Shown here: positions 7,913 to 16,579 of the stretch, piece by piece
Layout: each line of letters opens with the position of its first letter
Numbering within the stretch: position 1 is the first letter of the stretch
NCBI GenBank assembly: GCA_020439555.1
Contig: JAGQSN010000088.1
Location: 1 to 33,230, forward strand
DNA: 33,230 nucleotides
DNA from: Acidimicrobiales bacterium
GTDB lineage: Bacteria; Actinomycetota; Acidimicrobiia; Acidimicrobiales; Iamiaceae
Reading direction: 5' to 3'
Program-made: the position numbers and the translations under genes
The notes under the pieces: generated by a model
What the model saw: only the letters and a program-made list of their open reading frames with translations
Databases searched by the model: none
Told to the model about the DNA's origin: nothing

Positions 7913-10650
7913 GACAGGCGCTCCTGTGGCGTGTCACCGAATGCTTCGAACGCCATCAGCACCATGCCGAGCACGGCGAAGTAGACGCCGAGGTCGAACA
8001 CGACAGCCGAACTGATGGCGATGTCTCCGAGCACCGGTAGGTCCACGTGCGTGGAACCGACATCGAGCACGGACTTCCCCAGCGTCAGGGGGATCGTCGC
8101 GGTCGCGGCCGACAGGAGCAGGCCTGACCCGAGGACCGTCCATGGCCGCAGGCGTGACCGGCGGCGAACCTCGTCGATTCCGCCGGCGATGTATCGGATC
8201 GTGATCGCTGCGCCGGCCAGCAGACCACCGACGAAACCCCCGCCGGGACGGTCGTGACCGGAGAACAGCAGCCACAGGGACATGAGCAACACCACCGGGA
8301 AGGCGACCCGTGCCGCCACGTCCACGAAGGCAAGTCTGGGGGCGGACGACGGATGCCCGGACTCCTGCCGGGCCGGGGCGTTCCGCCGACCGGCACGGGC
8401 CAGAGCGACGGCACCGATTGACGCGGCAACGATCACCGAGAGCTCGCCGAGGGTGTCGAAACCCCGGAAGTCGACGATGGCCACGTTGACGACGTTGTGG
8501 CCGTGGCCGACCGGCACCGAGCTGTCGACGATCTGATCCGAGACGGCCGTGTCGTGTTCGAAGCCGGAAGCCACGAGAGCGAAGACGAACACCGTCGCCG
8601 CGACCGCCCCGGCGATCGCCAAGCCGACCGCCCGCCTGCGGGGCGAACTCGGCTGTTCGAACCCTTTCGGGAGGCGGCGCAGGACCAGGACGAACACCAC
8701 GGTCGACAAGGTCTCCACCGCTACCTGGGTCAGAGCCAGGTCCGGGGCACCCGAGATCACGAACAGTCCGGCCATCGAGTAGCCGGTGACGCTGAGGAAG
8801 AGCGCCGCTGCGAACCGGCGGTGAACGATCGTCGCCCCGATCGCGCTCGCGAGCAGCAGCGCCAGAACGGCGGCTTCCCCCGGACCTCCGATGGGCGGCA
8901 GAACGACCGGTGCGCGTCCCACGAGCAGCGCGCCCGCCGGTAGCAACGCGGCGGTCGACAGGATGATCGCCGCGTAAACGGGCAGCGAGCCGCTCTGAAC
9001 CGTTGCCGTCACCTTCGTCGAAGTCCGTCCAACGCCACGGATCAGGTTCAGGAACACCTCTCCACCGTTCGGAACCCGCGAGCCGAACGCCAGGACCGGC
9101 TCCAGTCCGGGCAGCAACACGGCCACGACGATCCCGCCTGCGATCGCGACGAACGACAGCAACAGGGGTAGCCCGAATCCGTGCCAGACCGCGAGGTGCA
9201 CGCCACCCTGTCCGGTTCCGAACCCTGTGAGGGAGGCAGACGCGAGGCGATCGCCCAGCCCCGGCGCGAGCCCGAAGATCACCGCGACCGAGGTCAAGGC
9301 GGCGGCAGGAGCCGCGAACAGCCGAGTCGGGTCGGTCGCAGCCTCCGTGCTGCTGCGCCGCCGGGGCTCGACGAACGTGCACCAGTAGAAGCGAACGGAG
9401 TACGCCACGGTCAGGGTCGCTCCGGCCGCCAGCGCGGCGAGCAGCAGCGGCCCGCCCCAAGCGAGATCGTGGATCGCGCCGTAGGCAAGCTCCTTCGCCA
9501 CGAACCCTGCGGTGAGCGGCGCTCCCGCCATCGAGAGGCAGGCGAGCGCGGCGACGACCTCGACGCCACGCCAGCCCTCGCGCAGCGGTGGGATCTTGCG
9601 AGCGTCGCGGGTGCCGGTGCGGAGGTCCACGATGCCGACGATCATGAACAGGGTCGCCTTGAACAGGGCGTGGGCGATCAGGAGGACCCAGCCAGCGGTC
9701 GCGGCAGCGGGTGTGCCGATCCCGAACAGGATCGTCAGCAGTCCGAGTTGGCTGACGGTCCCGAACGCCAGCAGCAGCTTCATGTCCTGCTGACGGAGTG
9801 CTCGAAGCCCTCCGAAGATCATCGACGACACGCCGGCGGCAACCACCAGGACGCGCCAGGGCCCGGAACCGTGAGCGATCGGTGCGAACAGGGCGAGGAG
9901 GTAGACGCCGGCCTTCACCATCGTCGCCGAGTGCAGGTAGGCGCTGACTGGAGTCGGTGCCGCCATCGCTCCCGGCAGCCAGGAGTGGAACGGGTACTGG
10001 GCAGACTTCGTGAACGCTCCGAGCAGGATGAGCGTGACTGCCGCTGCGCTGAAGCTGTTCGGCGGGTTGCTGAGCAGGGAGGTGATCCTCGCCGTCCCCG
10101 TGTCCTGGACGACCAGCAGCAGACCGCCGAGCATCGCGAGTCCACCCGCCGCGGTGATCAGGAGGGCGTGAAGGGCCGCCGCCCGGACCCGAGGGTTGGT
10201 GTGCTTGTTGCCGATCAAGAGGTAGGACGTGACCGTCGTCAGCTCCCAGCAGACGTAGAGCAGGAACACGTTGTCCGACATGGTCAGGGCCAGCATCGAG
10301 CCGCCGAACAGGACGAGAAGGCCGGACAACCGTCCAGTGTCGGGCGCGTCGTCGTCGAAGTAGCAGGTCGCGTATGCCATTACGGCGACGCCGACTCCTG
10401 CCACGACCAGCGCGAGCGTCGCGGAGATCCCGTCGAGCCGGAGGTCGATGCCGAGGCCCAACGGCTCGACCCAGGTGAAGTGCTGGCGAACCGTCGCCCC
10501 GTTGGAGATGGTGCCGAGCCTTGATGCGATCCAGACGAACGCGACCGCCATCGGAAACGCTCCGACGGCGAAAGCACGGGTGCCAAGTCGCCTGCCGCAC
10601 GCGATGAGAGCAGCTCCGACGAACCCTAAAAGGAGCAGGAGGAAAACCAT
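7909..10650 (-). CDS. mrpA: Mrp antiporter subunit A fused to subunit B
   Basis: The 913-residue protein carries the NuoL-like MrpA in its first three quarters. CWELTTVTSYLLIG (Glu136) and FTKSAQYPFHSWLPGAM with HSATMVKAGVYL contain the expected charged residues of the ion path. The last 140 or so residues (from VDVAARVAFPVVLLMSL through SGHDRPGGGFVGG to the end) are the MrpB domain, which is a separate protein in Bacillus; no separate mrpB occurs. The ATG at 10650 was chosen because the hydrophobic first helix starts there; upstream codons in frame have no membrane character. It is the first gene of the operon and is transcribed away from the HemD-OmpR gene across 231 bases, in which I saw no RNA element. 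Confidence 0.92.
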   Translation of the reverse strand: MVFLLLLLGFVGAALIACGRRLGTRAFAVGAFPMAVAFVWIASRLGTISNGATVRQHFTWVEPLGLGIDLRLDGISATLALVVAGVGVAVMAYATCYFDDDAPDTGRLSGLLVLFGGSMLALTMSDNVFLLYVCWELTTVTSYLLIGNKHTNPRVRAAALHALLITAAGGLAMLGGLLLVVQDTGTARITSLLSNPPNSFSAAAVTLILLGAFTKSAQYPFHSWLPGAMAAPTPVSAYLHSATMVKAGVYLLALFAPIAHGSGPWRVLVVAAGVSSMIFGGLRALRQQDMKLLLAFGTVSQLGLLTILFGIGTPAAATAGWVLLIAHALFKATLFMIVGIVDLRTGTRDARKIPPLREGWRGVEVVAALACLSMAGAPLTAGFVAKELAYGAIHDLAWGGPLLLAALAAGATLTVAYSVRFYWCTFVEPRRRSSTEAATDPTRLFAAPAAALTSVAVIFGLAPGLGDRLASASLTGFGTGQGGVHLAVWHGFGLPLLLSFVAIAGGIVVAVLLPGLEPVLAFGSRVPNGGEVFLNLIRGVGRTSTKVTATVQSGSLPVYAAIILSTAALLPAGALLVGRAPVVLPPIGGPGEAAVLALLLASAIGATIVHRRFAAALFLSVTGYSMAGLFVISGAPDLALTQVAVETLSTVVFVLVLRRLPKGFEQPSSPRRRAVGLAIAGAVAATVFVFALVASGFEHDTAVSDQIVDSSVPVGHGHNVVNVAIVDFRGFDTLGELSVIVAASIGAVALARAGRRNAPARQESGHPSSAPRLAFVDVAARVAFPVVLLMSLWLLFSGHDRPGGGFVGGLLAGAAITIRYIAGGIDEVRRRSRLRPWTVLGSGLLLSAATATIPLTLGKSVLDVGSTHVDLPVLGDIAISSAVVFDLGVYFAVLGMVLMAFEAFGDTPQERLS

Positions 10651-10868
10651 CAAGGTGCTGGTCTCGGATTTCCTCGTGCTCCGTGCACTGGTTTCCTCGT
10701 CGGGCCTTCGGTCCTGGCGAGTGAGCGGAACCGCGCCTCGGTCCCTCGGCCTCGTCCGCAAGGATAGCCGAGGGCATCTCGGACGCCGTAGGACATTTCC
10801 CAGAACCGCGTCCTCCAATCGTCACGCGGCATCCGCCGACAGGAAACCTCCTCGAAACGTGGCGTTCC

Positions 10869-10874
10869 TAAGTT
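10869..10874 (+). promoter_or_regulatory. Possible -10 element of the HemD-OmpR gene, leaderless type
   Basis: TAAGTT fits the actinobacterial TAnnnT -10 pattern and stands exactly seven bases before the ATG at 10882. Transcription would then begin at the start codon. No Shine-Dalgarno sequence precedes this ATG, which agrees with a leaderless message. No convincing -35 was seen. A six-base match alone is weak. Confidence 0.35.
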
Positions 10875-10881
10875 CGTCGCC

Positions 10882-11997
10882 ATGTCAGCGTCGGACCTGC
10901 TCGGGCTCACCGTCGCTGTCACCGCGGATCGCAGAGCGGACGAGCAGTTGGCGCTCCTGGGTCGTCTCGGAGCCGGGACCTTTCACGCTCCGATGATCCG
11001 AACAGTCCCGTTGGCTGCCGCCGACACGGTCATTCCTGTCACGCGGAAGGTTCTGGCGGAGCCACCCGACGTCGTCGTCCTCACCACGGGGGTCGGCGTC
11101 CGGACCTGGATCGATGCGGCGGAAGCCGTTGGCTTGGCGGACCGGCTGGTCGACGCAATGAACCGAGCTGAGCACGTCGTCACCCGAGGGCCGAAGGCAA
11201 TGGCCGCTGCCCTGACCTGCGGTGTGGAGGTGAGCTGGGACGCACCGGGCGCCCTGTCCGCGGAGATCGTCGACTACCTGGCAGACCGTGTCTCCGGAAA
11301 GCGAGTCGTTGTCCAGCGTGATGGGTCCGCGAAGGCTGACCTCGCCGACACCCTGGGTGAACTCGGTGCCCAGGTCGTCGATGTGCCCGTCTACCGGTGG
11401 GGGACTCCGCCCGACGGTGAGCCGGCGGACCGTCTCATCGAAGCACTCGTGGCCGGGACGATCGACGCAGTCACTTTCACCTCGCCTCCGGCCGTCGTGA
11501 ACCTTGCCTCGATCGCGTCGGAGCGTGGGGTGCTCGAGCAGGTCTGCTCGGCGTTGTCGGACGAAAGCCTGACGGTCGCGGCTCTCGGCGAAGCCACATG
11601 TGCCGCTCTCGCCGAACTGGGAGTGGATGCAGATGTCGTCCCGTCGCGCCCTCGGCTCGGGGCGCTCGTTCGGGCGCTCGGCGACTACTCGGCGCAGCGC
11701 CCCACCGTCACCGTGGGCCGGGTGATGCTCCGACTCGGCGCGGCGGCTGTGGTCGTCGACGGCGAAGTCGTGGAGCTTCCTCCTCGTGAGATGGGCGTGC
11801 TGGCCGAACTGGCCGCGCAACCCGGCGCTGTGCGAGCGAAGGCGGAGCTTCGGCGCAAGGTGTGGGCGGACGCCCCCGACGTCGACGACCACGCGGTCGA
11901 GGTGACAGTCGGTCGGCTCCGACGGCGTCTCCCCGACAGTCTCGCCGTGCAGACGGTTCCTCGTCGCGGCTACCGGCTCATCGCCTCACTCGACTGA
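10882..11997 (+). CDS. Uroporphyrinogen-III synthase domain fused to OmpR-type winged-helix DNA-binding domain
   Basis: The 371-residue protein has two parts. Residues 1 to about 265 match the HemD fold: LGLTVAVTADRRADEQLALL, VVLTTGVGVRTW, VVTRGPKAMAAAL, and VTFTSPPAVVNLAS. This enzyme closes hydroxymethylbilane to uroporphyrinogen III, the precursor of siroheme and haem. Residues from about 275 to the end are a transcriptional-regulator C-terminal (PhoB/OmpR) domain: LPPREMGVLAELAAQPG, then AVEVTVGRLRRRL, and the wing VPRRGYRLIAS. Such fusions are known in Actinobacteria (for example Mycobacterium tuberculosis Rv0260c), often near nitrite reductase genes. It precedes nirB in the same direction. 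It may be a regulator that senses a tetrapyrrole rather than a working synthase; sequence cannot settle this. Confidence 0.88.
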   Translation: MSASDLLGLTVAVTADRRADEQLALLGRLGAGTFHAPMIRTVPLAAADTVIPVTRKVLAEPPDVVVLTTGVGVRTWIDAAEAVGLADRLVDAMNRAEHVVTRGPKAMAAALTCGVEVSWDAPGALSAEIVDYLADRVSGKRVVVQRDGSAKADLADTLGELGAQVVDVPVYRWGTPPDGEPADRLIEALVAGTIDAVTFTSPPAVVNLASIASERGVLEQVCSALSDESLTVAALGEATCAALAELGVDADVVPSRPRLGALVRALGDYSAQRPTVTVGRVMLRLGAAAVVVDGEVVELPPREMGVLAELAAQPGAVRAKAELRRKVWADAPDVDDHAVEVTVGRLRRRLPDSLAVQTVPRRGYRLIASLD

Positions 11998-12074
11998 AAC
12001 CGCCGCCCGTTCCTGGGCGATCCGATCACGAGCGACCCGTTGATTCAGGCGAGACCGGTGGTCATCGGCGCGCT

Positions 12075-12092
12075 CGGTGACCCGTGTCACCG
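12075..12092. promoter_or_regulatory. Perfect inverted repeat upstream of nirB, candidate operator
   Basis: CGGTGAC and GTCACCG are perfect complements separated by CCGT. The palindrome lies about 150 bases before the nirB ATG, in the gap after the HemD-OmpR gene. Symmetry and position suit a regulator site. It could also act as a weak hairpin ending the upstream gene, but no T-run follows. Confidence 0.4.
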
Positions 12093-12117
12093 GCAGATTC
12101 GCATCCTGTTTCGAACG

Positions 12118-12146
12118 GCTCACGCCGTCCGCCGACCGACGTGAGC
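12118..12146. promoter_or_regulatory. Spaced inverted repeat upstream of nirB
   Basis: GCTCACG (12118-12124) and CGTGAGC (12140-12146) are perfect 7-base complements separated by 15 bases, giving a 22-base centre-to-centre distance, about two helical turns. It is a second candidate protein site before the nitrite reductase operon; no known consensus is matched with confidence. Confidence 0.3.
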
Positions 12147-12199
12147 GAACCGTCGCGGAGCCGACTCTTTGAGGCAACGAGTGGGCAAACGGCCTTCCG

Positions 12200-12205
12200 T
12201 ACGTT
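12200..12205 (+). promoter_or_regulatory. Possible -10 element of the nirB operon
   Basis: TACGTT fits TAnnnT and would give a leader of roughly 27 bases containing the GGAG at 12230-12233, just before the ATG at 12239. No -35 was recognised, which would agree with an activator-dependent promoter. The match is short and tentative. Confidence 0.25.
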
Positions 12206-12238
12206 GCCACCGTTCCACTCGATCGACACGGAGTCATC

Positions 12239-14761
12239 ATGAGCTCGATCCCAACCCAACGAGGTGACCGCACGACGGGTAGCCGCCCGACGGTTCTCGT
12301 CGTAGGGAACGGCATGGTCGGCCATCGCTTCGTGGAGGCGGCGATCGAACGGGGTCTCTCTTCGACGCACCGGATCGTGGTCGTCGGGGAGGAGCGGCGC
12401 CAGGCCTATGACCGGGTCCACCTTTCCGCACTGTTCGACGGCTTCACCCCGGCAGACCTCGCCCTGGCGGAACCGAACCTCTACGACGAAGCCGGTGTCG
12501 AGGCCATCCTCGGCGAGACGGTCGACCGGCTCGACACCGCAGCCCACCTCGCCGTTACGAGCAGCGGACGCGAGATCACCTACGACGCCTGCGTGATCGC
12601 CACCGGGTCAGCGCCGTTCGTGCCGCCGATCCCCGGCACCGACGCCGCAGGTTCGTTCGTGTACCGCACCATCGACGACCTCGAAGCGATCCGCCACTGG
12701 GCCGCGGGCTGTCGGACCGGTGCCGTCGTCGGTGGCGGCCTGCTCGGCCTGGAGGCGGCAAACGCGCTGCGCCTCCTCGGTCTCGAGACGACCGTCGTCG
12801 AGTTCGCACCCCGCCTCATGGCCGTTCAACTCGACGACGGCGGCGGACGGGCGCTGCTCCACCACGTCGAAGGCCTCGGGGTGTCGGTCCGGACCGGTGC
12901 CGCGGCTGCTGCGGTGCGCACCACCCCGGACGGCCGGGTGGCAGGCCTGTCGTTCTCCGAAGGCGAGGACCTCGACGCCGAACTCGTCGTGTTCGCCGCC
13001 GGCATCCGACCCCGGGACCAGATCGCACGCGACAGCGGCCTGGAGGTGGGCGAACGCGGTGGCGTGATCATCGACGACCGCTGCGCCACGTCCGCCGAAG
13101 ACGTGTACGCGATCGGCGAGGTCGCCAACCACGCCGGCAAGGTCTACGGGTTGGTGGCTCCCGGGTACGCGATGGCCGACGTCGTCGCCGCCCGGCTCGC
13201 CGGCGAGGAAGCCGCCTTCACGGGATCGGACACGCCCACAAAGCTCAAGCTTCTCGGCGTCGACGTCGCGAGCGTCGGCGACCCGCAGGCGGTCGGTGAC
13301 GAGGTCGTCGTGTCGGACCCACGGACGGGAACCTGGAAGAAGGTCGTCGTGGACGCGGCCGGGAACGTCGCCGGTGCAGTCCTCGTCGGCGATGTCGACG
13401 CCTACCCGTTGCTCGTGCAGGCCGTGCGTGGATCGATCCCGACCCCGGACCTCCTGTCCCTGCTCCAACCGGCCAGCGGCGAGGCCGGCTCCGGCCCGGC
13501 AGACCTACCGGACGAGGCGATCATCTGCTCCTGCCACAACGTGTCGTGCGGGACGATCCGCAAGGCCGTTGACGACGGCTGCGAGACCGTCGCTGACGTG
13601 AAGGGCTGCACCAAGGCCGGTACGGGCTGTGGCTCGTGCGTCTCGCTGATCGGCGAACTCGTCGACGCTCGACTGATAGCGGCGGGCAAGACCGTCGAGA
13701 AGCGGCTCTGCCCGCACTTCGAACTCAGCCGCCCCGAGCTCTACGAGGTGGTCCGGGCGACAGGCATCCGCACGTTCGCCGAACTGGTCACCAAGCACGG
13801 CACCGGAACCGGTTGCGAGATCTGCAAGCCGGTCGCGGCGTCGATCTTCGCCAGCCTCGGCTCCGGCTACATCCTCGACGGCGAACAGGCCGGGCTCCAG
13901 GACTCCAACGACCACTTCCTCGCCAACATCCAGCGTGATGGCACCTACTCGGTGGTGCCGAGGGTGCCCGGCGGCGAGATCACCCCGGCGCAGCTCATCG
14001 CCATCGGCGAGGTCGCCCGGGACTTCGACCTCTACACGAAGATCACGGGCGGTCAGCGCATCGACCTGCTCGGTGCCCGCGTCGAGCAGCTCCCGGCGAT
14101 CTGGGGACGGCTCATCGACGCCGGCCTCGAATCGGGTCAGGCGTACGGCAAGTCGGTGCGGACGGTGAAGTCCTGCGTCGGAAGCGTCTGGTGCCGCTAC
14201 GGCGTCCAGGACTCCGTCAAGCTCGCCATCGACCTGGAGAACCGCTACCGGGGTCTCCGTGCACCGCACAAGATCAAGCTCGCCGTGTCGGGTTGCGCCC
14301 GGGAGTGCGCGGAGGCGCAGAGCAAGGACGTCGGCGTCATCGCCACCGAGAAGGGGTGGAACCTCTACGTCGGCGGCAACGGCGGCGCTCGTCCGGCTCA
14401 CGCCGTCCTGCTCGCCGAGGACCTCTCGACCGAGGAGCTGGTCCGCAGCATCGACCGCTACCTCATGTGGTACGTCCGCACCGCCGATCGCCTCGAGCGC
14501 ACAGCGGTGTGGCAGCGCAAGCTCCCGGGCGGCATCGACTTCGTCCGCCGGGTCGTCATGCAGGACGAACTCGGCATCGGTGCCGAACTCGAAGCGGACA
14601 TGGAAGCCCACGTCGGCGCCTACCGCTGCGAGTGGACCGAGACCCTCGAATCGCCCGAACGGCTCGCCCGTTTCGTCAGCTTCGTCAACACCGACCTACC
14701 CGACCCCTCCGTAACCCACGTCCGGGTGCGGGGCCAACGAATCCCGGAGACAACACGATGA
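12239..14761 (+). CDS. nirB: Assimilatory nitrite reductase [NAD(P)H], large subunit
   Basis: The 840-residue cytoplasmic enzyme reduces nitrite to ammonium with NAD(P)H, FAD, iron-sulfur clusters and siroheme. The order is the standard one. The FAD/NAD(P)H pyridine-nucleotide reductase comes first (VLVVGNGMVGHRF, then GAVVGGGLLGLEAANAL). A BFD-like [2Fe-2S] site follows (Cys430, Cys432, Cys464, Cys467 in CSC and GTGCGSC). A second Cys-containing segment (GTGCEIC) precedes the nitrite/sulfite reductase part with the siroheme-[4Fe-4S] cysteines Cys646, Cys652, Cys686 and Cys690 (SCVGSVWC and SGCARECAE). Length is typical. The start has GGAG at a fitting distance. It heads an operon with nirD, the DmsBC fusion and nasA, each joined by overlap or close spacing. 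Siroheme demand fits the upstream HemD-OmpR gene. Confidence 0.95.
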   Translation: MSSIPTQRGDRTTGSRPTVLVVGNGMVGHRFVEAAIERGLSSTHRIVVVGEERRQAYDRVHLSALFDGFTPADLALAEPNLYDEAGVEAILGETVDRLDTAAHLAVTSSGREITYDACVIATGSAPFVPPIPGTDAAGSFVYRTIDDLEAIRHWAAGCRTGAVVGGGLLGLEAANALRLLGLETTVVEFAPRLMAVQLDDGGGRALLHHVEGLGVSVRTGAAAAAVRTTPDGRVAGLSFSEGEDLDAELVVFAAGIRPRDQIARDSGLEVGERGGVIIDDRCATSAEDVYAIGEVANHAGKVYGLVAPGYAMADVVAARLAGEEAAFTGSDTPTKLKLLGVDVASVGDPQAVGDEVVVSDPRTGTWKKVVVDAAGNVAGAVLVGDVDAYPLLVQAVRGSIPTPDLLSLLQPASGEAGSGPADLPDEAIICSCHNVSCGTIRKAVDDGCETVADVKGCTKAGTGCGSCVSLIGELVDARLIAAGKTVEKRLCPHFELSRPELYEVVRATGIRTFAELVTKHGTGTGCEICKPVAASIFASLGSGYILDGEQAGLQDSNDHFLANIQRDGTYSVVPRVPGGEITPAQLIAIGEVARDFDLYTKITGGQRIDLLGARVEQLPAIWGRLIDAGLESGQAYGKSVRTVKSCVGSVWCRYGVQDSVKLAIDLENRYRGLRAPHKIKLAVSGCARECAEAQSKDVGVIATEKGWNLYVGGNGGARPAHAVLLAEDLSTEELVRSIDRYLMWYVRTADRLERTAVWQRKLPGGIDFVRRVVMQDELGIGAELEADMEAHVGAYRCEWTETLESPERLARFVSFVNTDLPDPSVTHVRVRGQRIPETTR

Positions 14762-15129
14762 CCATCACCGAACCAGAACTCCGCACCACCGCCACCACCT
14801 GGGAGCCCGTCTGCGACCTGAAGCGCCTCACGCCCGGACGCGGCGTCGCCGCACTCGTCGACGGCGCACCGGTCGCGCTGTTCCACCTCGGCGAAGGTGA
14901 GACGTTCGCGATCGGCAACGTCGACCCGTTCTCCGGGGCGAGCGTGCTCAGCCGCGGGATCGTCGGAGACGTCGACGGTGTTCCGACCGTGGCGTCGCCG
15001 ATCTACAAGCAGCGCTTCGACCTTCGCACCGGTCGCAGCATCGACGACGAGACCGTCGCCGTGTCCGCGTACGACGTCCGAGTCGTCGACGGCATCTGCG
15101 AGGTACGCCCCGGGGGCACCCTCCCTTGA
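14758..15129 (+). CDS. nirD: Nitrite reductase [NAD(P)H], small subunit
   Basis: The 123-residue protein has the Rieske-type beta fold of NirD but no C-x-H...C-x-x-H cluster motif, as expected for the family. Recognisable parts are WEPVCDLKRLTPGRGVAALV, FAIGNVDPFSGASVLSRGIV and the family-typical PIYKQRFDLRTG. It supports NirB activity. The ATG overlaps the nirB stop (ATGA), so the ATG at 14758 is preferred over any upstream codon. Confidence 0.93.
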   Translation: MTITEPELRTTATTWEPVCDLKRLTPGRGVAALVDGAPVALFHLGEGETFAIGNVDPFSGASVLSRGIVGDVDGVPTVASPIYKQRFDLRTGRSIDDETVAVSAYDVRVVDGICEVRPGGTLP

Positions 15130-16568
15130 CCGTCACCGCCGTGTCGATCCGGCCGCGAGGCCTCGTCGAGGACGAGAGCCCGCCGCGGTCACGGACCGTC
15201 GAGGTCGAACCCGACGGTCACCGTCCCGAACTGCTCGCGCTCGACGCAGGGGAGCAGTACCGGTTCGGTTTCGACATGGGCGCGTGCATCGGTTGCCACT
15301 CCTGCGAGGTCGCCTGCGCCGAGCAGAACGGGCTCCCGGCCGGGACCGTCTGGCGGCGGGTCGGTGAGATCGAGGGAGGTGACCACCCCTTCACACGGCG
15401 GTTCCACCTGTCGATGTCGTGCAACCACTGCCTGGAACCGGCGTGCCTCCAGGGTTGTCCGACCGGTGCCTACATCAAGCTCGACAACGGCATCGTCGCC
15501 CACCAGGCCGACGACTGCATCGGCTGCCAGTACTGCACCTGGAACTGCCCCTACCAGGTGCCGGCGTTCCAGCCGGACCGGCGGATCGTCACGAAGTGCG
15601 ACATGTGCCAGCCCCGCCTGGCCGAGGGTCTGAAGCCCGCTTGTGTCGGGGCGTGTCCGACGAACGCGATCACCGTCGAGAAGGTGAACGTCGCCGAATG
15701 GCGCGCAGATCACTCGGCGGCCGACGCACCGGAACTGCCCGACTCCTCGATCACGCTCTCGACCACCCGGATAACCCTGCCCGAAGGGGTGCCGCTCGAG
15801 ACGTTCGCGGCGAGCAGCTGGAACCTCCGGCCCGAACACCCGCACTGGCCGCTGGTGTGGCTGACGGTGCTCAGCCAGGTCGCCCTCGGTGTCAGCGCCA
15901 CCGCCTCCACGACCACCCACCGCTTCACGGCCTTCGCCCTCGCCGCGGTGGCGATGGCCGGCGCGCTGCTGCACCTCGGCCGTCCTGCACACGCCTGGAA
16001 GGCGCTGCGAGGTCTGCGCCGCTCCTGGCTCAGCCGTGAGGTAGCGGCGCTCTCGGTCTACGCGGGTGCCGCCGCGGGGGCGGTCGTCGTGCCCGAACTG
16101 ACCGTCCCGGCAGCGGTCCTCGGTGGTGTCGGTGTGTACGCGTCGGCCCGCCTGTACGTGGTGCCCGGACGTCCCGCCTGGAACAGTCCGCTGACGATCG
16201 TGCGCTTCTTCGCGACGGCCCTGGCGACCGGCCCGGCTCTCACCGGTCACGTCGAACTGGCGGCCGTCGGTGCGGTCCTGGCCGTCTTTGCGTCCGTCGC
16301 GAACTGGCTCCGCCTGTCACGCCGTGACGAGCAGTCATGGATCGGATCCGTCCAGCTCGAACTGCACTGGTTCCGGCGTTGGAGCATCGTCCGGTTCGCT
16401 CTGGTCGCCCTCGGTGTCGTCGCTGCGATTGCCGGTGGCTCCGCCGTCGGCATCGCGGCCGCCTTGATCGCTGCGGAGGTGGTGGCCCGCTGGCTGTTCT
16501 TCGTGACGGTCGTGCCGCTCAACATGCCGGGATCGTTCTGGCGGCACACCGTCGCCGGTCAGCGTTGA
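15126..16568 (+). CDS. DmsB-DmsC fusion: four-cluster ferredoxin subunit joined to membrane anchor subunit
   Basis: The 480-residue protein joins two subunits normally made separately in DMSO-reductase-family complexes. Residues 50-190 bind four [4Fe-4S] clusters: Cys54/57/60/64, Cys99/102/107/111, Cys131/134/137/141 and Cys158/161/173/177. From about residue 238 to the end are hydrophobic helices resembling DmsC, the quinol-oxidising anchor (LVWLTVLSQVALGVSA, then LLHLGRPAHAWKALRGLRRSW and further helices). No Tat signal is present, so the clusters face the cytoplasm. The TTG at 15126 overlaps the nirD stop (TTGA); a GTG at 15141 is possible. Placed between nirD and nasA, it most likely feeds quinol electrons to the nitrate reductase. 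This is inference from order. Confidence 0.88.
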   Translation: MTVTAVSIRPRGLVEDESPPRSRTVEVEPDGHRPELLALDAGEQYRFGFDMGACIGCHSCEVACAEQNGLPAGTVWRRVGEIEGGDHPFTRRFHLSMSCNHCLEPACLQGCPTGAYIKLDNGIVAHQADDCIGCQYCTWNCPYQVPAFQPDRRIVTKCDMCQPRLAEGLKPACVGACPTNAITVEKVNVAEWRADHSAADAPELPDSSITLSTTRITLPEGVPLETFAASSWNLRPEHPHWPLVWLTVLSQVALGVSATASTTTHRFTAFALAAVAMAGALLHLGRPAHAWKALRGLRRSWLSREVAALSVYAGAAAGAVVVPELTVPAAVLGGVGVYASARLYVVPGRPAWNSPLTIVRFFATALATGPALTGHVELAAVGAVLAVFASVANWLRLSRRDEQSWIGSVQLELHWFRRWSIVRFALVALGVVAAIAGGSAVGIAAALIAAEVVARWLFFVTVVPLNMPGSFWRHTVAGQR

Positions 16569-16579
16569 GGGTCGGTGTC

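Noticed and set aside
7934-10825. Long second open frame (about 960 codons) on the minus strand within mrpA
   Set aside because: It is out of frame with the clear MrpA/MrpB protein, very rich in Arg, Pro and Gly with no membrane pattern, and is a shadow of GC-rich codon use.
10651-10868. Possible riboswitch or ion-sensing RNA in the mrpA leader
   Set aside because: No conserved riboswitch core or long helices could be recognised by eye in this gap.
12075-12092. Palindrome before nirB as a GlnR or FNR/NnrR box
   Set aside because: Half-sites GTGAC/GTCAC with a 4-base spacer do not match the GlnR spacing or the TTGAT-N4-ATCAA type consensus; left as an unassigned palindrome.
14758-15129. NirD as a true Rieske [2Fe-2S] protein
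   Set aside because: The cysteine/histidine pairs that bind the cluster are absent, as is normal for NirD.
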